64,000 bases of DNA from Pagrus major. Taxonomy: Eukaryota > Chordata > Actinopteri > Spariformes > Sparidae. The notes under the pieces are model-generated. The model saw nothing but the letters and a program-made list of their open reading frames with translations. It was not told the DNA's origin and ran no database searches. Positions 35,696-48,800 of the stretch are shown here, one piece after another (the stretch's first letter is position 1; each line of letters starts with the position of its first letter). The stretch lies in NCBI RefSeq assembly GCF_040436345.1, contig NC_133238.1:10108150-10172149 (forward strand), written 5' to 3'. The position numbers were made by a program, and so were the translations under genes.

Positions 35696-37942
35696 GATAA
35701 AAAAACATGGCTATGTCCTCAATCGTCCGCTTTTACCTAAAGATTTCTATTATAAAGGTTTAAAATTGTACCTTTTTGTCTTCACAATGCATGATGGTAA
35801 TTGATTAGTTACCACTGATTGTACAATACCTTTTATGCTACATTATGAAATAAGTTAAATACACTACAGGTATACAGTATAATAATTCTCACCTGACATT
35901 CAGACAACACTAGAAAATGGTCAACATGCCATTTATTATTGTGAATTCTAGTTGATATTAAACGATTTAGAACATTTACAAATATACACTTGCCTGCCTT
36001 TTCTATTCAAAACATCTATCTGACACATTTTCTTTCATAACGGCTTCCGAGCACGATCATTTTAATTAGATATGCAGATGGTGAAAGATAAAACACAAGA
36101 CCATCTGTGCATGGAAAAAGTTAACGGTTAAGAGTAAATGACTGTTTCCGTTTGTGATCGTATCGCTTCAGTGGTTGTGCAGTTTTTATATGTGGTTAAT
36201 TTCCATCCTAATCTTAACTGATCCAGGCGCGATTGGTTATCAGACCACAAGCAGGAAGTCATTTAAACCGGCCGTTGTTTTGCCCAGCAAATATTTCCAG
36301 CATGTAGCCTACGTCTTTTCGAAAAAAACACAACTTGTCGTTTTTTTTAACCGGAAAAGATATAGATTGTTGACTTGGAAAATTTAGAGATGCCGTTAGA
36401 CTACCGTGCTAGCTCCGTAAATAAGTGGTGTCAGTCAAAGCGAAAAAGAGGATATTCCCCGGAAATGTCAAGCACATTTTTTTCAAATTTTCAGAAACAA
36501 CATATAACTTTTATTTATGTAAAACTATTTAAGAAACACAGTTAGCACACTTGTTGCAGATGCTTTTTGGCTAAGGGAAGCTGTCGGCTATCAAGAGAGA
36601 CCCACACACTGGAAAGCTGCTGGGTGAGACACACACTTCCCCAGTTAGTTTTAAGCACACACACACACACACACACCCTCTCACACACATACGCTCGGCA
36701 GTAGCCAGGCAGCCGAGGCCCTCAGATATGCTGTTGACAGAGATTATCAGCACAGTTCTCTGGCCGCCTTTTCTCCCTCCGCATGTGACGGAGTTTACTT
36801 TGGGCTCGGACTGGGCCCTGCCGGGGCTCCACCTGGTCCCGACGAGGGGCGAGAGCCTCTCGGATCCAGATTGAGAGAGACGGAAAAAGCAAAGAGAATG
36901 AGTTCAGAAATGGGAGAGGGCCTCATAAAGGGAAACATTTGCAAACCGGAAAAGAGTTATGTAAATGGGTCAGTCATTAAGGCCTTCTAAAAGAGAGGAG
37001 GCCAGATTGGGGCCAGGGGCAGGCGGGTAGGCAAGTAGGGAACATAAACCCATTATGTGAATAGGCTTCTCTGTTCAATGTAAGCTCCTCTGTCTTTACT
37101 TCTTCTTCTTTTTTTTCAAGGCTTTAGATTTTGGTTTCAGGATACAGTCTTCTCTAAATGCTAATATCAGCAATAGGTGCACACTTCCAAGAGTGTCTTC
37201 AAGCAGTCATTACAGTATTTACTGCAGCAATGAGGCTTTTACTTGACTCATCCTTTCAGAGCCGCTTCCCCCCCCGGTGGACACTGATTGTTATTCAGTG
37301 CGCTTCTGTGTTACTGTGGTTTTTTGGCTACATCAACACTGCGGGCCTTCGCAGTTAATTCAAGAAAACCTATGCAGAAGAAGCACACGTTTTACCACAT
37401 CTGAGCTGATACCAATTTCTATTTCTGTGAAACCGACAGTTATCTTTTCCTCACGTACAAATCTAATCAGGTTTTTTGGCTTTCTTCCTCCACGGTAACG
37501 TTAAGCGAGGCTGCCAAAAATGAAAGTGTATGATAGGAGAAAACTTCAATTAGGCAGATCATGAAAGCTTTGACATTTGCTGTTTAGAACAACCGCAGTT
37601 AATTAGACATCAAGACATTCCTCTGGCACAGAAAAGGAGCGCTGTGTTTGTTTCCATCGCTGTGGGTTTTGACAGCCCGGTTGTTTGCAGTCCTCACAAT
37701 TGGACCCATGAAAGAGACATGACACTACCTAGACTCCCTCCTTTACATAATGTGGGATAAACACAACACTGTGTGTGTGTGTGTGTGTGGGAGCTGCCTG
37801 TGACCCAGCAGGCAGTTGAATAACAAAATTAACGTACAAAGTAACTGACAAAGTTACAAGGTACATGTATTGTCGTTTTTTGAAGACTGAGTGAAGGGCA
37901 GTGGATATGGCATCCAAAAACTTGTGGTAGATTCCGACAAAT
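35696..37942. other. Intergenic DNA with a repeat-free block at 36770-37080
   Basis: A short CA array lies at about 36654-36676. 36770-37080 is GC-richer and repeat-free (AAACATTTGCAAACCGG, AGTCATTAAGGCC) and could be regulatory. No gene. Confidence 0.25.
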
Positions 37943-38300
37943 GTTAAATATTTAAAGGGGAAAGAGCGTCGTTGATGGTTATACAGTGCAATAGCGTGCA
38001 CCAGGCTGTGGTCAGTTATGTCTGCAAAATAAGGACTGAGTGGGAGCTAGTTAGCCTAGCTTGCTATCGTGCACTTTCTGAGTAAAATGGTAACTTAACA
38101 GCACGACGGATCCACTCAATTATTGAATATTTAAAGGGGAAAGGGCATCTTTGGAGGCTATACAGTCATCTGTCGGTGAAATAACTAAATTAAAAGGAAT
38201 ACCTGGTGGCAGTCAGCGGTGACGTTAAGCTAAAGAGCTTCAATTCTCTGAGTGGGAGCTCGGTAGTCGACCGCAGACTTTTTGCTGTGTGGCCATTTGG
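37943..38300 (+). repeat. Diverged tandem duplication, unit about 180 bp
   Basis: AATATTTAAAGGGGAAAG occurs at about 37946 and 38126, each followed by GGCTATACAGT or GGTTATACAGT; CTGAGTGGGAGCT recurs at about 38036 and 38248. Confidence 0.6.
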
Positions 38301-39299
38301 AAAAGGTATAAACTAGCTCTGAAACCTTTTTAAATGTTCATTCCAAGCATACTGAAACCTTTAAAACATAACAATACAACCCAAAATTGCTATTTAAGAT
38401 CTTGAAAGTAATGTTAAATAACCATCCACAATACATATATGTGGCTTTGTGGGATTTCAAGCTGCTGACATAGTAGCAGTTCTGGCAGTTGGAGCTCACA
38501 TAGCTGTTGTCAGCGTAACAAAACAGAAAAGAGGAAGAGACAGACGGAGGGGGAACAACATCCTGTGTCTAATGTGACACCTATCAAAACCTGCTGTATA
38601 ATTTACACAGGAAGGAAAGAGCAACACCTGAGCCCTGTCTGTCAGGAGACAGCTTGTAGCTGCAAGGATTTCACAGTTCAGTTCAGTTTCAGCTGTGAAA
38701 TCCTTGAACGCTTGCGTCTTCCTAAACGAGGGGAACGTGGCTCCTCTCACACTGCGGGTAGTGCTCACGTCTTGGCATTGATTTTTATGATTTTTTTCTT
38801 TTTCCTGACGCAGGAAGTGTTGTTCACCGGAGAAAAATGATCCAAAAGTATCATGTATAGAAGTTTACTGGCCTCCGCTTTGTGTGTTACAACTGCCAGA
38901 GGATGTCACTGTTCTCAAATACTCTGCGGTGCAGAGGGCAGCGGGGTGAACCGGTTCTGGATCCATGATTTTCCTTGTCCTCAATAAGGTTTGGTGGCTG
39001 CAGGAGCACGAGGATCACAGGAACCTCATGCTACTCTCACTGCAAGGCACTTAAAGTGTAACATCTCCACTGGAGACAACTTCAACATGCAGTCAGCTCC
39101 CATAGGTGAGGGGAATGTGTGCAACCGCTGCCTCCTTGTGGCAAAACACGCGATGACAATATTCCCACCCTGCAGGTGTTGAACAGATCGCCCACTCATC
39201 ACAGTCTGCATGTTTTCTTGCTGTCTATAGGACAATGTGCTTATTCAAGTCCAATTTGTTTGCATTGTGGCTGTCGAGATGGAGATCTGTAGGTTGGTA

Positions 39300-39425
39300 C
39301 ACCACTCTCAGACTGAAATATGTCAATAACTTCCAATATGATTTGGATGAAAATGTGTACAGGCATTCATGTTCCCCAGAGGATGATCCTCAATGACTTT
39401 GGCGATCTACTTGCTTTTGTTTGGA
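39300..39425 (+). repeat. Fragment of the 'GTCCCCAGAGGAT' repeat
   Basis: ACAGGCATTCATGTTCCCCA then GAGGATGATCCTCAATGAC and TTTGGCGATCTACTTG match the array at 30640. Confidence 0.55.
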
Positions 39426-39497
39426 CAAAATAACTGCGTTACCGACGTTACATAATATGTAGCTTTCTGTAGAAAGCTAACTGATTGTCGAGTCTCT

Positions 39498-39605
39498 TTC
39501 CATCCATCCATCATCTGTTACCACTTATCCTTTGCAGGGTCGCGGGGGGGCTGGAGTCGATCAAAGCATAACATTGGGCGGGTGGCGGGGTCACTGATAG
39601 GCCCA
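39498..39605 (+). repeat. 'CATCCATCCATC...GGGTCGCGGGGG' dispersed repeat fragment
   Basis: CCATCCATCCATCATCTGTT, CCACTTATCCTTTGCAGGGT, CGCGGGGGGGCTGGAG and ATTGGGCGGGTGGCGGGGT follow the order of a very common fish repeat; the source element cannot be named from this piece. Confidence 0.6.
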
Positions 39606-39784
39606 TATCGTCAAATACCAATCAGAATCAAATACCAATGGGTCTTTGGTGCCGGACCTGAACCATTAACCCAAGCGTTGGTATTTGACAATCAGGGAAT
39701 GAGACTCAACAATCAACTATCTTTATTACAACGTTAGTAAGTCAAAAGGACTCACTGTTGACTTTTCCGCTTTTAACGCTTTAG

Positions 39785-39875
39785 GGTTGTCATTGTAGGC
39801 ATGTAAGCATGCTGACATAATGCTACAGAGCCACAAAGCTGCTAGCATGGCTGTAGGATCTGAGTCTTGTTAACG
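39785..39875 (+). repeat. GCTAAC-family repeat tail
   Basis: AGCATGCTGACATAATGC and GCTGCTAGCATGGCTGTAGG then GTCTTGTTAAC match the tail at 63290-63373. Confidence 0.5.
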
Positions 39876-42589
39876 TACAGTATAACAAGCTTTTTCAAAA
39901 TTGAAAACATAGAGAATGCTGTCAGCTTTTTGATACAAACACATTGTGGAGAGTACTGCCACAGGGCTCCACTGATGGCAGATTGAGACAGCGCTCAGTG
40001 AATTCATACATATATATTGAGCTTTAACTGAGCAGCTTTAGGATGAAGACTACAGTGTAAAAAGTTGCACTCTGATCTGATAAAGGAGCTGTATGTCCCC
40101 TCGAGGCCAAAGTGTAAAAAAAAAACATTTCCATCTTGCAACCCTTATCTTCAGATACTAATCTGATGACAGTTGCATCATATGAGGGACCAAAACCACA
40201 TGTAGATTCAAACAAAGATTCCACTTCGAGAGTGTCTGTTTTATCAGATCAGACGTTTATTTCGGGCTGCAACTTAAATGTTATTTTGAGCGCAGTTTGG
40301 TGGAATCTTGAGCTGACAGAGAGTCGCTTAATGACCTACAGTACTGATTTTCCCGCCCTTTGACCGGTGGTGTCTTCTCACATAAAATCAAGCTTGTAAC
40401 ATGGGCAGCTGTGTGAGGAAGAGAGGGCCTAGTTAACAGCCTGAGGCACTCGGGTGTAAGGACACATTGATCTAGCAAAGAGCATAAAGCACTCCCAGAG
40501 CAGTGCTAAGGAGCCTCTGGCTTATATTTGTCAAGCCTCTCCGAGCGGGACGGCTGAACCCGGATCAGTGGTCGGGTCACATCGCCATTTAAACCTCGAT
40601 AAAACTACAAGAGTAAAAATGGGTCACAAATCACCAGTGTAGCACAGCTGGGCTTCAGAGAGACTGGACCATAAAAATACGATATCAGATCATCAATGAA
40701 ACAGGAGCCATTTAATAAAACGAGCGGAGAAGAGAGGTGTCAAATCAATATTTTACAGTACTTTGATGGATATCTGCTCATCAAAGATGGAAGAGCCATT
40801 CAACTTCAATGGGCCCGCGCTGATGCTGCGCTCCCAAGCTTAAACAATATCAGCGCCGCCTCGTGCATACAGCTGAGGAGTCGCCCTGCCTCTAAACGCA
40901 CGGCACTGAAATTGGATATAAAGGATGAAATATGCAAGGTGTACTCAGGGTCTTAGCAGTGCAAGAGAGGCTAAAGATGACACTGATGGGAGCTTTGAAC
41001 CAAATAAGTAAGGTGTATTGAGCTGCTAATGAAACTGCTTGACTAAAAATTTTACAAGCAGTATTTGGCTCCATCTAGTGGACTTAATGAGTACAAACTG
41101 CTGCAGTGTGGTCACGAGTAGATCATATTCAACAAATAATTACATTTATTCTGAAGCACACTCGTTGTAGACAATGTCGTACAGCAAGAAGAGATGTAAG
41201 AGTATAAAAAGAGTATAAAACTAAAAGAAAAAGTTAGTTGGTTTGTTGACCCTGAATGCAAAGGCCCGGTAACTGATGGTGTTGAGCCTGGATTGTGGCA
41301 AAGTCACATTGCCTCTCCCCAGAGGAAACATGACAACTCATATGGGCGAAAAAGCTCCATAATCTATTAGGTTATCTTAAAACTAAAACAATTTAAGCTG
41401 CCCTACTTCATATTTCAATATCAACAATGGATGAAATGACTGTGTGTAATCTAAAAGGGGCTCGCTCATATTAACGAATCCTTCAAACTTAAACTTTTCT
41501 TTGTCCTTAGCGGCACAGCTCTAATAAATGTGCCATAAAGATGAAGCACACGAGCATCACATTCGTTACCTCAAGTAGTGGTCGTTTGAACATTATAGTT
41601 TCAGGTCATTTATTCTTTATTGAGCTGTGAAGTGAAGGCCGGGGGAGATAATACAACAGAGAACGACGGGTGAAGCCGGTTGAAGGACGGTTTCACAGTG
41701 AGAGCGGAGGAGCAACAGCAGGGAGTGAGCCTGACGATTGACTGGATAACAGTCAGTAAGTGTTAAATGAGAACACTTATAATGAGCGCAAGAAGATCCA
41801 TCATACTACTTTTATATTCTCCAGATTTAAGTATTAGAAAGTTGTCGAAAACACACTAACTTCCTTTTGGTTCACTGTAATGCAAATTAATGTTTGGGCT
41901 TTCTCGCCTCCCAAGATAAGCAGCAGATGTTTGAGAACAGACTCCCCGTTTCAACTGATTTCACCATTAAACCAGTGAGCGCAATAAACCCAGACTCCCT
42001 TTACAAATTGCTGGATTTTGTGAGTTGTTGAGTGTGGAGAAGCTTTCTTTTTTCCTTTTTAAAAACATCAGTTTGTCGTGGTTTTGTTGTACCAGCCTGT
42101 CCCCTCCTCCGTGTCTAAAGTGCGTCTTACCTGCCACCATCTTGCAGCTGTTTGAACACTGTTTCAACTGAATTATTGACAGTAAACATGTCAAATTTTA
42201 CAAATATAGACTACTTCTTTGCCACCTATGGAAAAAGTCCCCAGAGTCCCTTAAAAAAACGCGCAATTCTGTGAGTTGTTGAGACAGGAGACACTTTGTA
42301 AACTTTGTTTAACCACCAACAACCTATTTTTAATCATTTGGGTGTTCTTGTGAATTCGGCATTAAAAGCAATACATACAATTATTTTATATGTGTGAAAA
42401 ACTGTTCATTTGTCCAAGTGTGTTGGCTACTACTGTTGGTCCGTCCGCCGTTATAACAAGTGGAGATGCAAGGTGTAAACAGGCTCTGTATCATGTTAAA
42501 ACAGTGACGTAATTCAAGCTTTAAAGGGGCTCTGTGGAACTAAGTGCAAAAACAAAATTAAAAACAAAAACAGAAGTCCAACATATTGG
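39876..42589. other. Intergenic DNA, nothing firm
   Basis: 40500-40820 is repeat-free. Short frames lack motifs. No gene seen before the ndfip2 3' end. Confidence 0.45.
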
Positions 42590-42602
42590 CAGGCTTTTGA
42601 AC

Positions 42603-42608
42603 TTTATT
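42603..42608 (-). terminator. Distal ndfip2 polyadenylation signal candidate
   Basis: AATAAA on the minus strand about 3.1 kb after the stop; intervening DNA contains no recognised dispersed repeat, which fits a long 3' UTR. Confidence 0.3.
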
Positions 42609-43627
42609 GGCATTTTTGCAAGACCTCATCTGTCAATTTAATTCCAGTTACGATAAATGCATAACAACTGTTTCAGAAGATGTTACATGGATTATCTCGG
42701 ACAAAAAAATAGTATGGCTGCCATCTCGTTTTTTTCTTCATTTATTTACAAACAAAGAAATGTATCTGTACTAGATGAATTCTAATATTACCCCACTCGT
42801 TCAGGTGGATAAATCATGCAGCAGAGCTTTAAATTGGTTGAAAGATCTTGATATTGCTGAAAGAGAGCTTTAGTGGGATATGACCAGAGTGAAAAAAAAA
42901 AAGAAAGAAGAGCATAAAAAAAAACAGAAGAAAGAAAATCGGGCAATACTTAAGCTGTCACAGTTTAGGCTAAAAGCGAAGACACACAATAACAACATTA
43001 TCATTTTTGAAAAATAAAAAGTGCAAAAGGCAAATTATCCATTTGGGATGATTAAGAATTCCAGTTAAAAACTTGGATGGCTAACTTTTTTTTCTTTTTT
43101 TTCTCTTTTCTCTACCCACCACACCAAGTTAAGCAGATTCACAAATCATACTGTACAGAAGTTCTTCAAAGTGCAAATATTATGAATTGGCATAAGCTGG
43201 TATATACATTTCATTTTCTGGATGACTTACAGAATCAAAAAGCATGTTTTTTTTTCTTCGTCCAGTCAAGCTCACAGACGACTCGTACTCCCATTCGCGC
43301 CGGACAGTTTCCCCTGACTTCATCGCTGTTACACCCGCGAGAAACGACGACATATTCTCAGATAGTCACGTGGTAAAAGGGGGTTTTCTCCACACGGAGG
43401 CCGCATACCCGATAGGAGGATACATCGCAGAAAAGCTTCCTCGCTCCGTTAAAAAAAGAAAATTTCGAGTCTAATCTAAAATCTGAAAAAATCCCAGAGA
43501 GATCCGCGTGTTGGCTTTCGCTAAATCATGCACAACATGCACAACCAGTCATATTTTATTTGATTTTTATTGCATTGCGTTCTCTGATTTACTAATTATT
43601 AAAATTATTTTGTTGGCAAGTGTGTAC

Positions 43628-43679
43628 AGCACACACACACATGCGCACACACACGCACACACACACACTCACACACACA
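43628..43679 (+). repeat. CA-rich microsatellite
   Basis: Interrupted ACACAC array with GCGC and CT breaks; lies in the putative long ndfip2 3' UTR. Confidence 0.9.
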
Positions 43680-45184
43680 TAACTTAATCTCTGTGATCCC
43701 TCTGTGCATTAACAACCACCTCACTCTGGACCGACTCTGATCTCTGATGACTAAAACTATTCAACTACATTACATCCATAATTACTGCAGGTCATTACAA
43801 AGAACTACGTTGCATACTTTAATTTCCAAAGAGTTAATCTCGAGCCTGGCACGCGACGGCTACTGCACTGTATGTAAAATGCTAATTATCAGCTCCACTC
43901 CCACAGCACCGAAGCAAGGCGGACCTCACTCACTGCCCTGCCTTTCTTTTTCCGATTGGACCGGAGCACCTGTGGCCTAAAAACACTGATTTCTCCAAGC
44001 TTACAGATGTTTTTTTTTATCAGGCGTTTTTGGCGATCAGTGCAGAGTAACGGAGGGGGGAAAAAAGAGCTGTTTATCATGGTTGACAGGCGAATGGGGA
44101 GATTCTGTTGTGAAACCTCAAAAAAATGGCGAATGTTTTTTGCTTTAAATGCGATTAAGGAAAGAATTAAGTTTTGGTTTTGGTTGGTGAAACATTCTTT
44201 TCATTTTTCTTTGATTCAAATAGAGAAAAAATGCCAACCGGTGCAGCGGTGGCCCTCCTCCGGTTAAAATGTCATGATCCACGAGCATTTGTACTGCATA
44301 GGTCAGGTGAGCATGACAATAATCATTAAAAGGCAAAGAAAGGAGAAAAAACTCAATGTCTGGTGTGATTGCTCAGAAGAATTAGTCCAGCGCAGATTAC
44401 GTTTACTACGATTTTTTGTAAATTAAAACGTATTTTACCGATTGCCTGGCTATTTTCTGCTTTTGGTTGGTTATTTGAAGCATTTCTGAGATTATAGAAA
44501 AATATTATTGTTTCCTGTTTCAGATCATTCCAGTTGTCGGGGATTCATTTAACTGTTTCCTGTCTTGTTGCATATTTCAGGTCACGGCAAAGAGAAGGTC
44601 AACGGGAGTCTGAAACACTAAACGCATCAGGGTTTTTGATATGTAAACTGATAAACGCACATTTTTGGGTTTCCTCACACTTGCACATTTAAGCGCCCTT
44701 AAGACGAAAAATCTTCTAGCTTGCCGCTGCTTTTAAATGAGCTTTTATAAGGAGCGGAAAGGCTGAGATGCTAGTAGATGGAATTCGGCCGAGCGAAGCG
44801 CAAACTTAGGCGTAAAAATGCTACATCGCGGTTAAAGTAAGACTCGCTCGAAAACACCCTGAACTTAAATAGTGGAATGGCAGAACTAGTGCTGAAACTG
44901 TCAAAGATACAGTTAGTTTGACGTGCACTTTTGTGGCAAAGTTGGAGGGAAAATCTGAATGTCAAATTCTTTGGAGAAGGTTTCGACTTCCTACACGTTT
45001 TCTATTTTAAAATTCCAAATGCTTCTTTAGAGACGGATGATTTTCTAAATTAATCATACGCTGATGACACTGCTGTCATTGTTTGTTCACACAGAGAAAG
45101 CAATATCACAGCTTAGTTGCCTTTGATTTGTGTGCGTTTCTTACTTTTTAAGACGTTGTTTCATTAAAATAGTTTCATTGTGCT

Positions 45185-45190
45185 TTTATT
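45185..45190 (-). terminator. Proximal ndfip2 polyadenylation signal candidate
   Basis: AATAAA on the minus strand, first such hexamer downstream of the stop I noticed; would give a 3' UTR of roughly 530 nt. Confidence 0.35.
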
Positions 45191-45700
45191 TCATATTTCA
45201 TTTTGTACCACTCCTGTTCATACCAAGTGTTTGCCTCAGGTAACGAAGGTCATGTATCTTAGGCGCACTCCTACTCTCGAGAGACATGACATACCGTTTT
45301 TTTTTTTCTTCACACGACCCTAGAGCAGCGAAAAGCTTTTGAATCAAAGGAAAATGAAAACAAAAACAAAGCCAGGGAAGAGATCTGATCATCAAAGACT
45401 TGTTTTTTTTCCGGCTCGGTTTAGAAGTGGAGCTTCAGAGTGAGTCGTGTTATGCTTTTAATGAGACTGGCAACGCTTTCTCCCTACTTTCTTTCCTTCG
45501 TTCCTTCCTCCCCCGTCTCCTCTCTTCACTGCAAGACTCCTCGGTCAGGTCATTCGAGGGGGGGGGGAGAAAGGAACGTCACATTGGAAAGGAATGGTGA
45601 TGGTGTGGAAACCTGTGGGAAATCAAATAAAAGTTATTAGAGCAGGCAGAAATACAGATTTCTCAGGCTTCATAGGCTTTTCAGAAGAGATTTTACCTAT

Positions 45701-45804
45701 TTAGTAGAGGAAGAAGAGGCGTGTTCTATGAGAGGTGGCCATATTCTCTGACATGTTGCGCACTTTTAGGTAGTTCACGAAACCCCTGAAGAACAGCAGG
45801 AGAC
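45701..45804 (-). CDS. ndfip2: ndfip2 coding exon 7 and stop (residues 226-259)
   Basis: Acceptor CCCCTTCCACAG ends at 45805. Encodes the end of membrane segment 3, FFRGFVNYLKVRNMSE, and the tail HRTRLFFLY, with TAA at 45703-45701. Matches the C-terminus of vertebrate Ndfip2. Confidence 0.95.
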
Positions 45805-48800
45805 CTGTGGAAGGGGAAAATACGGGTCACTTCACAGCAGAGGTCTCCATTTGAGCCTGTGATATAATGCTAAGGTCACTGCAAAACACTCACCGAGCAA
45901 CAGGAAGATCCACCAGAGCCAGTACTGACCGTTGAAGTAGCCAGTGAAGTAGTCAGAGAACTGGACACAAAGGAAAAAGACATTCGGCACTTAGAAAGTA
46001 GATACAATTTACAAAAAACATCAGATTATATTAAAAATCGAGCATTTTCAAGCAGTATATTCTAATTCAAGCACATTCCCAACTTTGAAAACATAAAATC
46101 AAGCATCTTCCAAACTTTCTAGACTTTGTGAAAACCCTGTTTGAAAAAAGTCACGTGTACATACCCTGACGATAAGAATCCACTTGATGAGGGAAAGGCC
46201 GAAGCCACAGATGGCTCCGTAGCGCCCTGCGATGGTATTGGTCAGACAGAAGGACAGGCAGAATCCGATCCAGTTGAACAGGAAGGCCACTGGAGGGAGG
46301 AACATTTAACAAGACTTTAGGGCATTTGGCTTTACAACAACCAAAAGAAAGCATTAAAAATGTTAACATGAGACAAGACTTACTGAAAAAGGCCAACATG
46401 AAGATTCCATCGTTCCCAACTCGAAGCTGATCAGCGTCACTGAAGTCGTCTCTGGGGGGGAATTCATCGTCCTAACGTAGACACACACACACAACGTTAG
46501 TATGACATATACAGTGAGTCTGGCTTAAAATATGCAACAACAGACACACCTACAACACGATGAGTTGAGTCAATGCCTGACTCGTGAGTAATTACTACCA
46601 ATTATTTTGTTCTTTCATGTTGAGAGGGTGAGATAGATGAAATGTAGCACGCTTTGAGGTAAACCTCCACCCACAGGACATGCAAGTATAGGGACAGACC
46701 GCAAGGATAGTATGCGTGTGAGTGTTTAAGCTCACCCGTGGCATCACGTCCACAGTGGAGGCAGCCATGGCGGCCGCTTTGGCCTTCTCCGCCTCGTCAT
46801 ATGTGGGCAGTGATGTGGCGACGCTGTAGGGCGGAGGCACGGGGAAGTCACCTTGGTAACTAGTCTCTGTGGGAGAAGGAGAAGATTTGGTTATAAAAGG
46901 AGAAAAAAGGGAACCGCGTACAGTATGTGGCTAAGTAGCTGCCAATAATGTGGTAATGCTGTCATGGAAATCAACACTGGCTCAAGAGTCAGACAGAAAA
47001 CTGCCAAAAAACGCCACAAATCTGCTGCTTCTGCTATTTTAGGAAGCATGAAACCACACTGTGGAAAAATAAATGTGCTGCTTAGAAAAAAAGAACTGTA
47101 AGAGAGATGTGAAAGATTCTTATTGCACGTACCGGGTGCTGCAGCAGTTGCTCCTAGGTCAATGGAGGCATAAGGAGGTGGAGGTGCCTCGGCGTCCCCC
47201 TGAGTCCTCGACCCCGATGCTTCCCCGGCTGCTGCTGCCGCGCCGGCGCACGCCTGGCCAGCCTGACTCTGGTCCTGGCTGCTGGACGACGTACTGGCCT
47301 GGGCTGTGGCAGAAGTGCATGGCTGCTGCTCGCTGGTCGAGGCCTCCGAGGAGTCATCCTCGTTGTGCAACTGGAGGAGAGGATGAGACACAAGCAGATC
47401 AGCTGATCAGTCAGCCAAAAAGTGAGGGCGCTCCAGGGGATGTTCGCACTGTTCCAAATTTCTAAAGCTGGCATCAATCTTGTACTTTCTGCTCGGCTGA
47501 GAAAAGCAGAGCCTTGTGAAGACGGCCATAAAATATGGAAGCCACTACTTGTGAGTTGGCATGCTAGATTGTGTGATGGTAGCTCCCACTTTGATAAAAA
47601 TAACAACTAGGGCTGCAACCATAAGTTAAGAAAGTTAAGAAAATTCATTTCTAAGTATTCGATTAATCGATTTAATCATTTTTCAAGCAAAAATGTCAAA
47701 CATTTGCTGGTTCCAGCTTCTTAAATGCAAAGCTTTGCTTTTGTTTTTTTTGTCATTTATGATAGTAAATGATAAGTCTTTGGGTTTTGGACTGCTGGCT
47801 GGACAACAGATCAATTTTAAGACGTCACATTGGGTTCTGTGAACATTTTATAGACTAAACAATCTATCAAATCATAAAAACAACTAGCAGAATAATCAGT
47901 AATGAAGTTAGTTGCAGCCTTGATAACAACAAAGTGAAGCTGGTATTCAGCACCGTTTCCTGAAAGCAGCACCGACATCAGTTAGTTGTTATGTAACAAA
48001 ATGAGCTCTGCATCTGTTTTTAGTTGTTGGCACGAACAGGCAGAACTGTTTATTTTTTATTTAACTTATTTTTTATTTATTTTCGAGCTGAATGAGTGGG
48101 ATGACATAACAACTTGAAATAACAGGCAGTATGTAATGGGTTACATCTTCCACAGCACATGGTTCATTTTTCCCAGAATCTTTCTTCACTGTCATGGTCA
48201 ATTTCTTCATAAAGCTTTTTTTTCATAGACCACTTGCAGTCCAGTCGTTCTTTGTTTGAGAGTTTACTTGCAGCCTTTTCTAGCTTTCTTGCAGCCAAAA
48301 CACTCTATAAAGTAGTTTTTATTGGTAGTGGCGGGGTCTGCCATTCCCGCAGGGGATTCCAATTGCCCACCTAAACATGAGGGGTGTAGACCAGCTCAAT
48401 TGATCAGAGCCTCCCTGTTTTCTGTTCACTTTCTTCACACCGTGTGACAGCTGGATTAATTCGCTGCTAATGCGAACAGAACATTTCCTGTTTTCACACG
48501 GAGGTGGCCTTTGTTGTGAAGTAGTCAACACAGGACTACAACTCGTCTGCTATTTGAAAGAGTGTACTGCAAATAAAATGACCGGTCGCGTACGTATGTC
48601 GGCTGGGCACGATCAGAGCGTCACCGTTTGCCCTCAGCAGAATGTTTGACACTGTGAGGGGCTGCATCTGTGTGGCAACAACAGGAAGGTCTCTGGAAAA
48701 GTGATACACATATGTAATCAGTTAATGAGCGTCCCCCGCTGCAGCTGAGAGAGTCGGGTTCGGGCTTAAGTACATTAATTTTTGTCGGAGCGAAGAGCCA

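Larger units (their letters stand above)
42590..45700 (-). other. ndfip2: Putative ndfip2 3' UTR, long form
   Basis: No ORF or splice pattern follows the stop codon. Minus-strand AATAAA hexamers occur at 45190-45185 (about 510 nt after the stop), 43571-43566 and 43560-43555, and 42608-42603 (about 3.1 kb after), so short and long forms are possible. A Pumilio-type octamer TGTAAATA is at 42750-42743, near the distal signal. A CA-repeat microsatellite is at about 43628-43679. The extent is inferred. Confidence 0.35.

Noticed and set aside
47073..47606. Plus- and minus-strand long frames (130-150 codons) over ndfip2 exon 2
   Set aside because: Out-of-frame readings of the repetitive CAG/GCC-rich coding exon.
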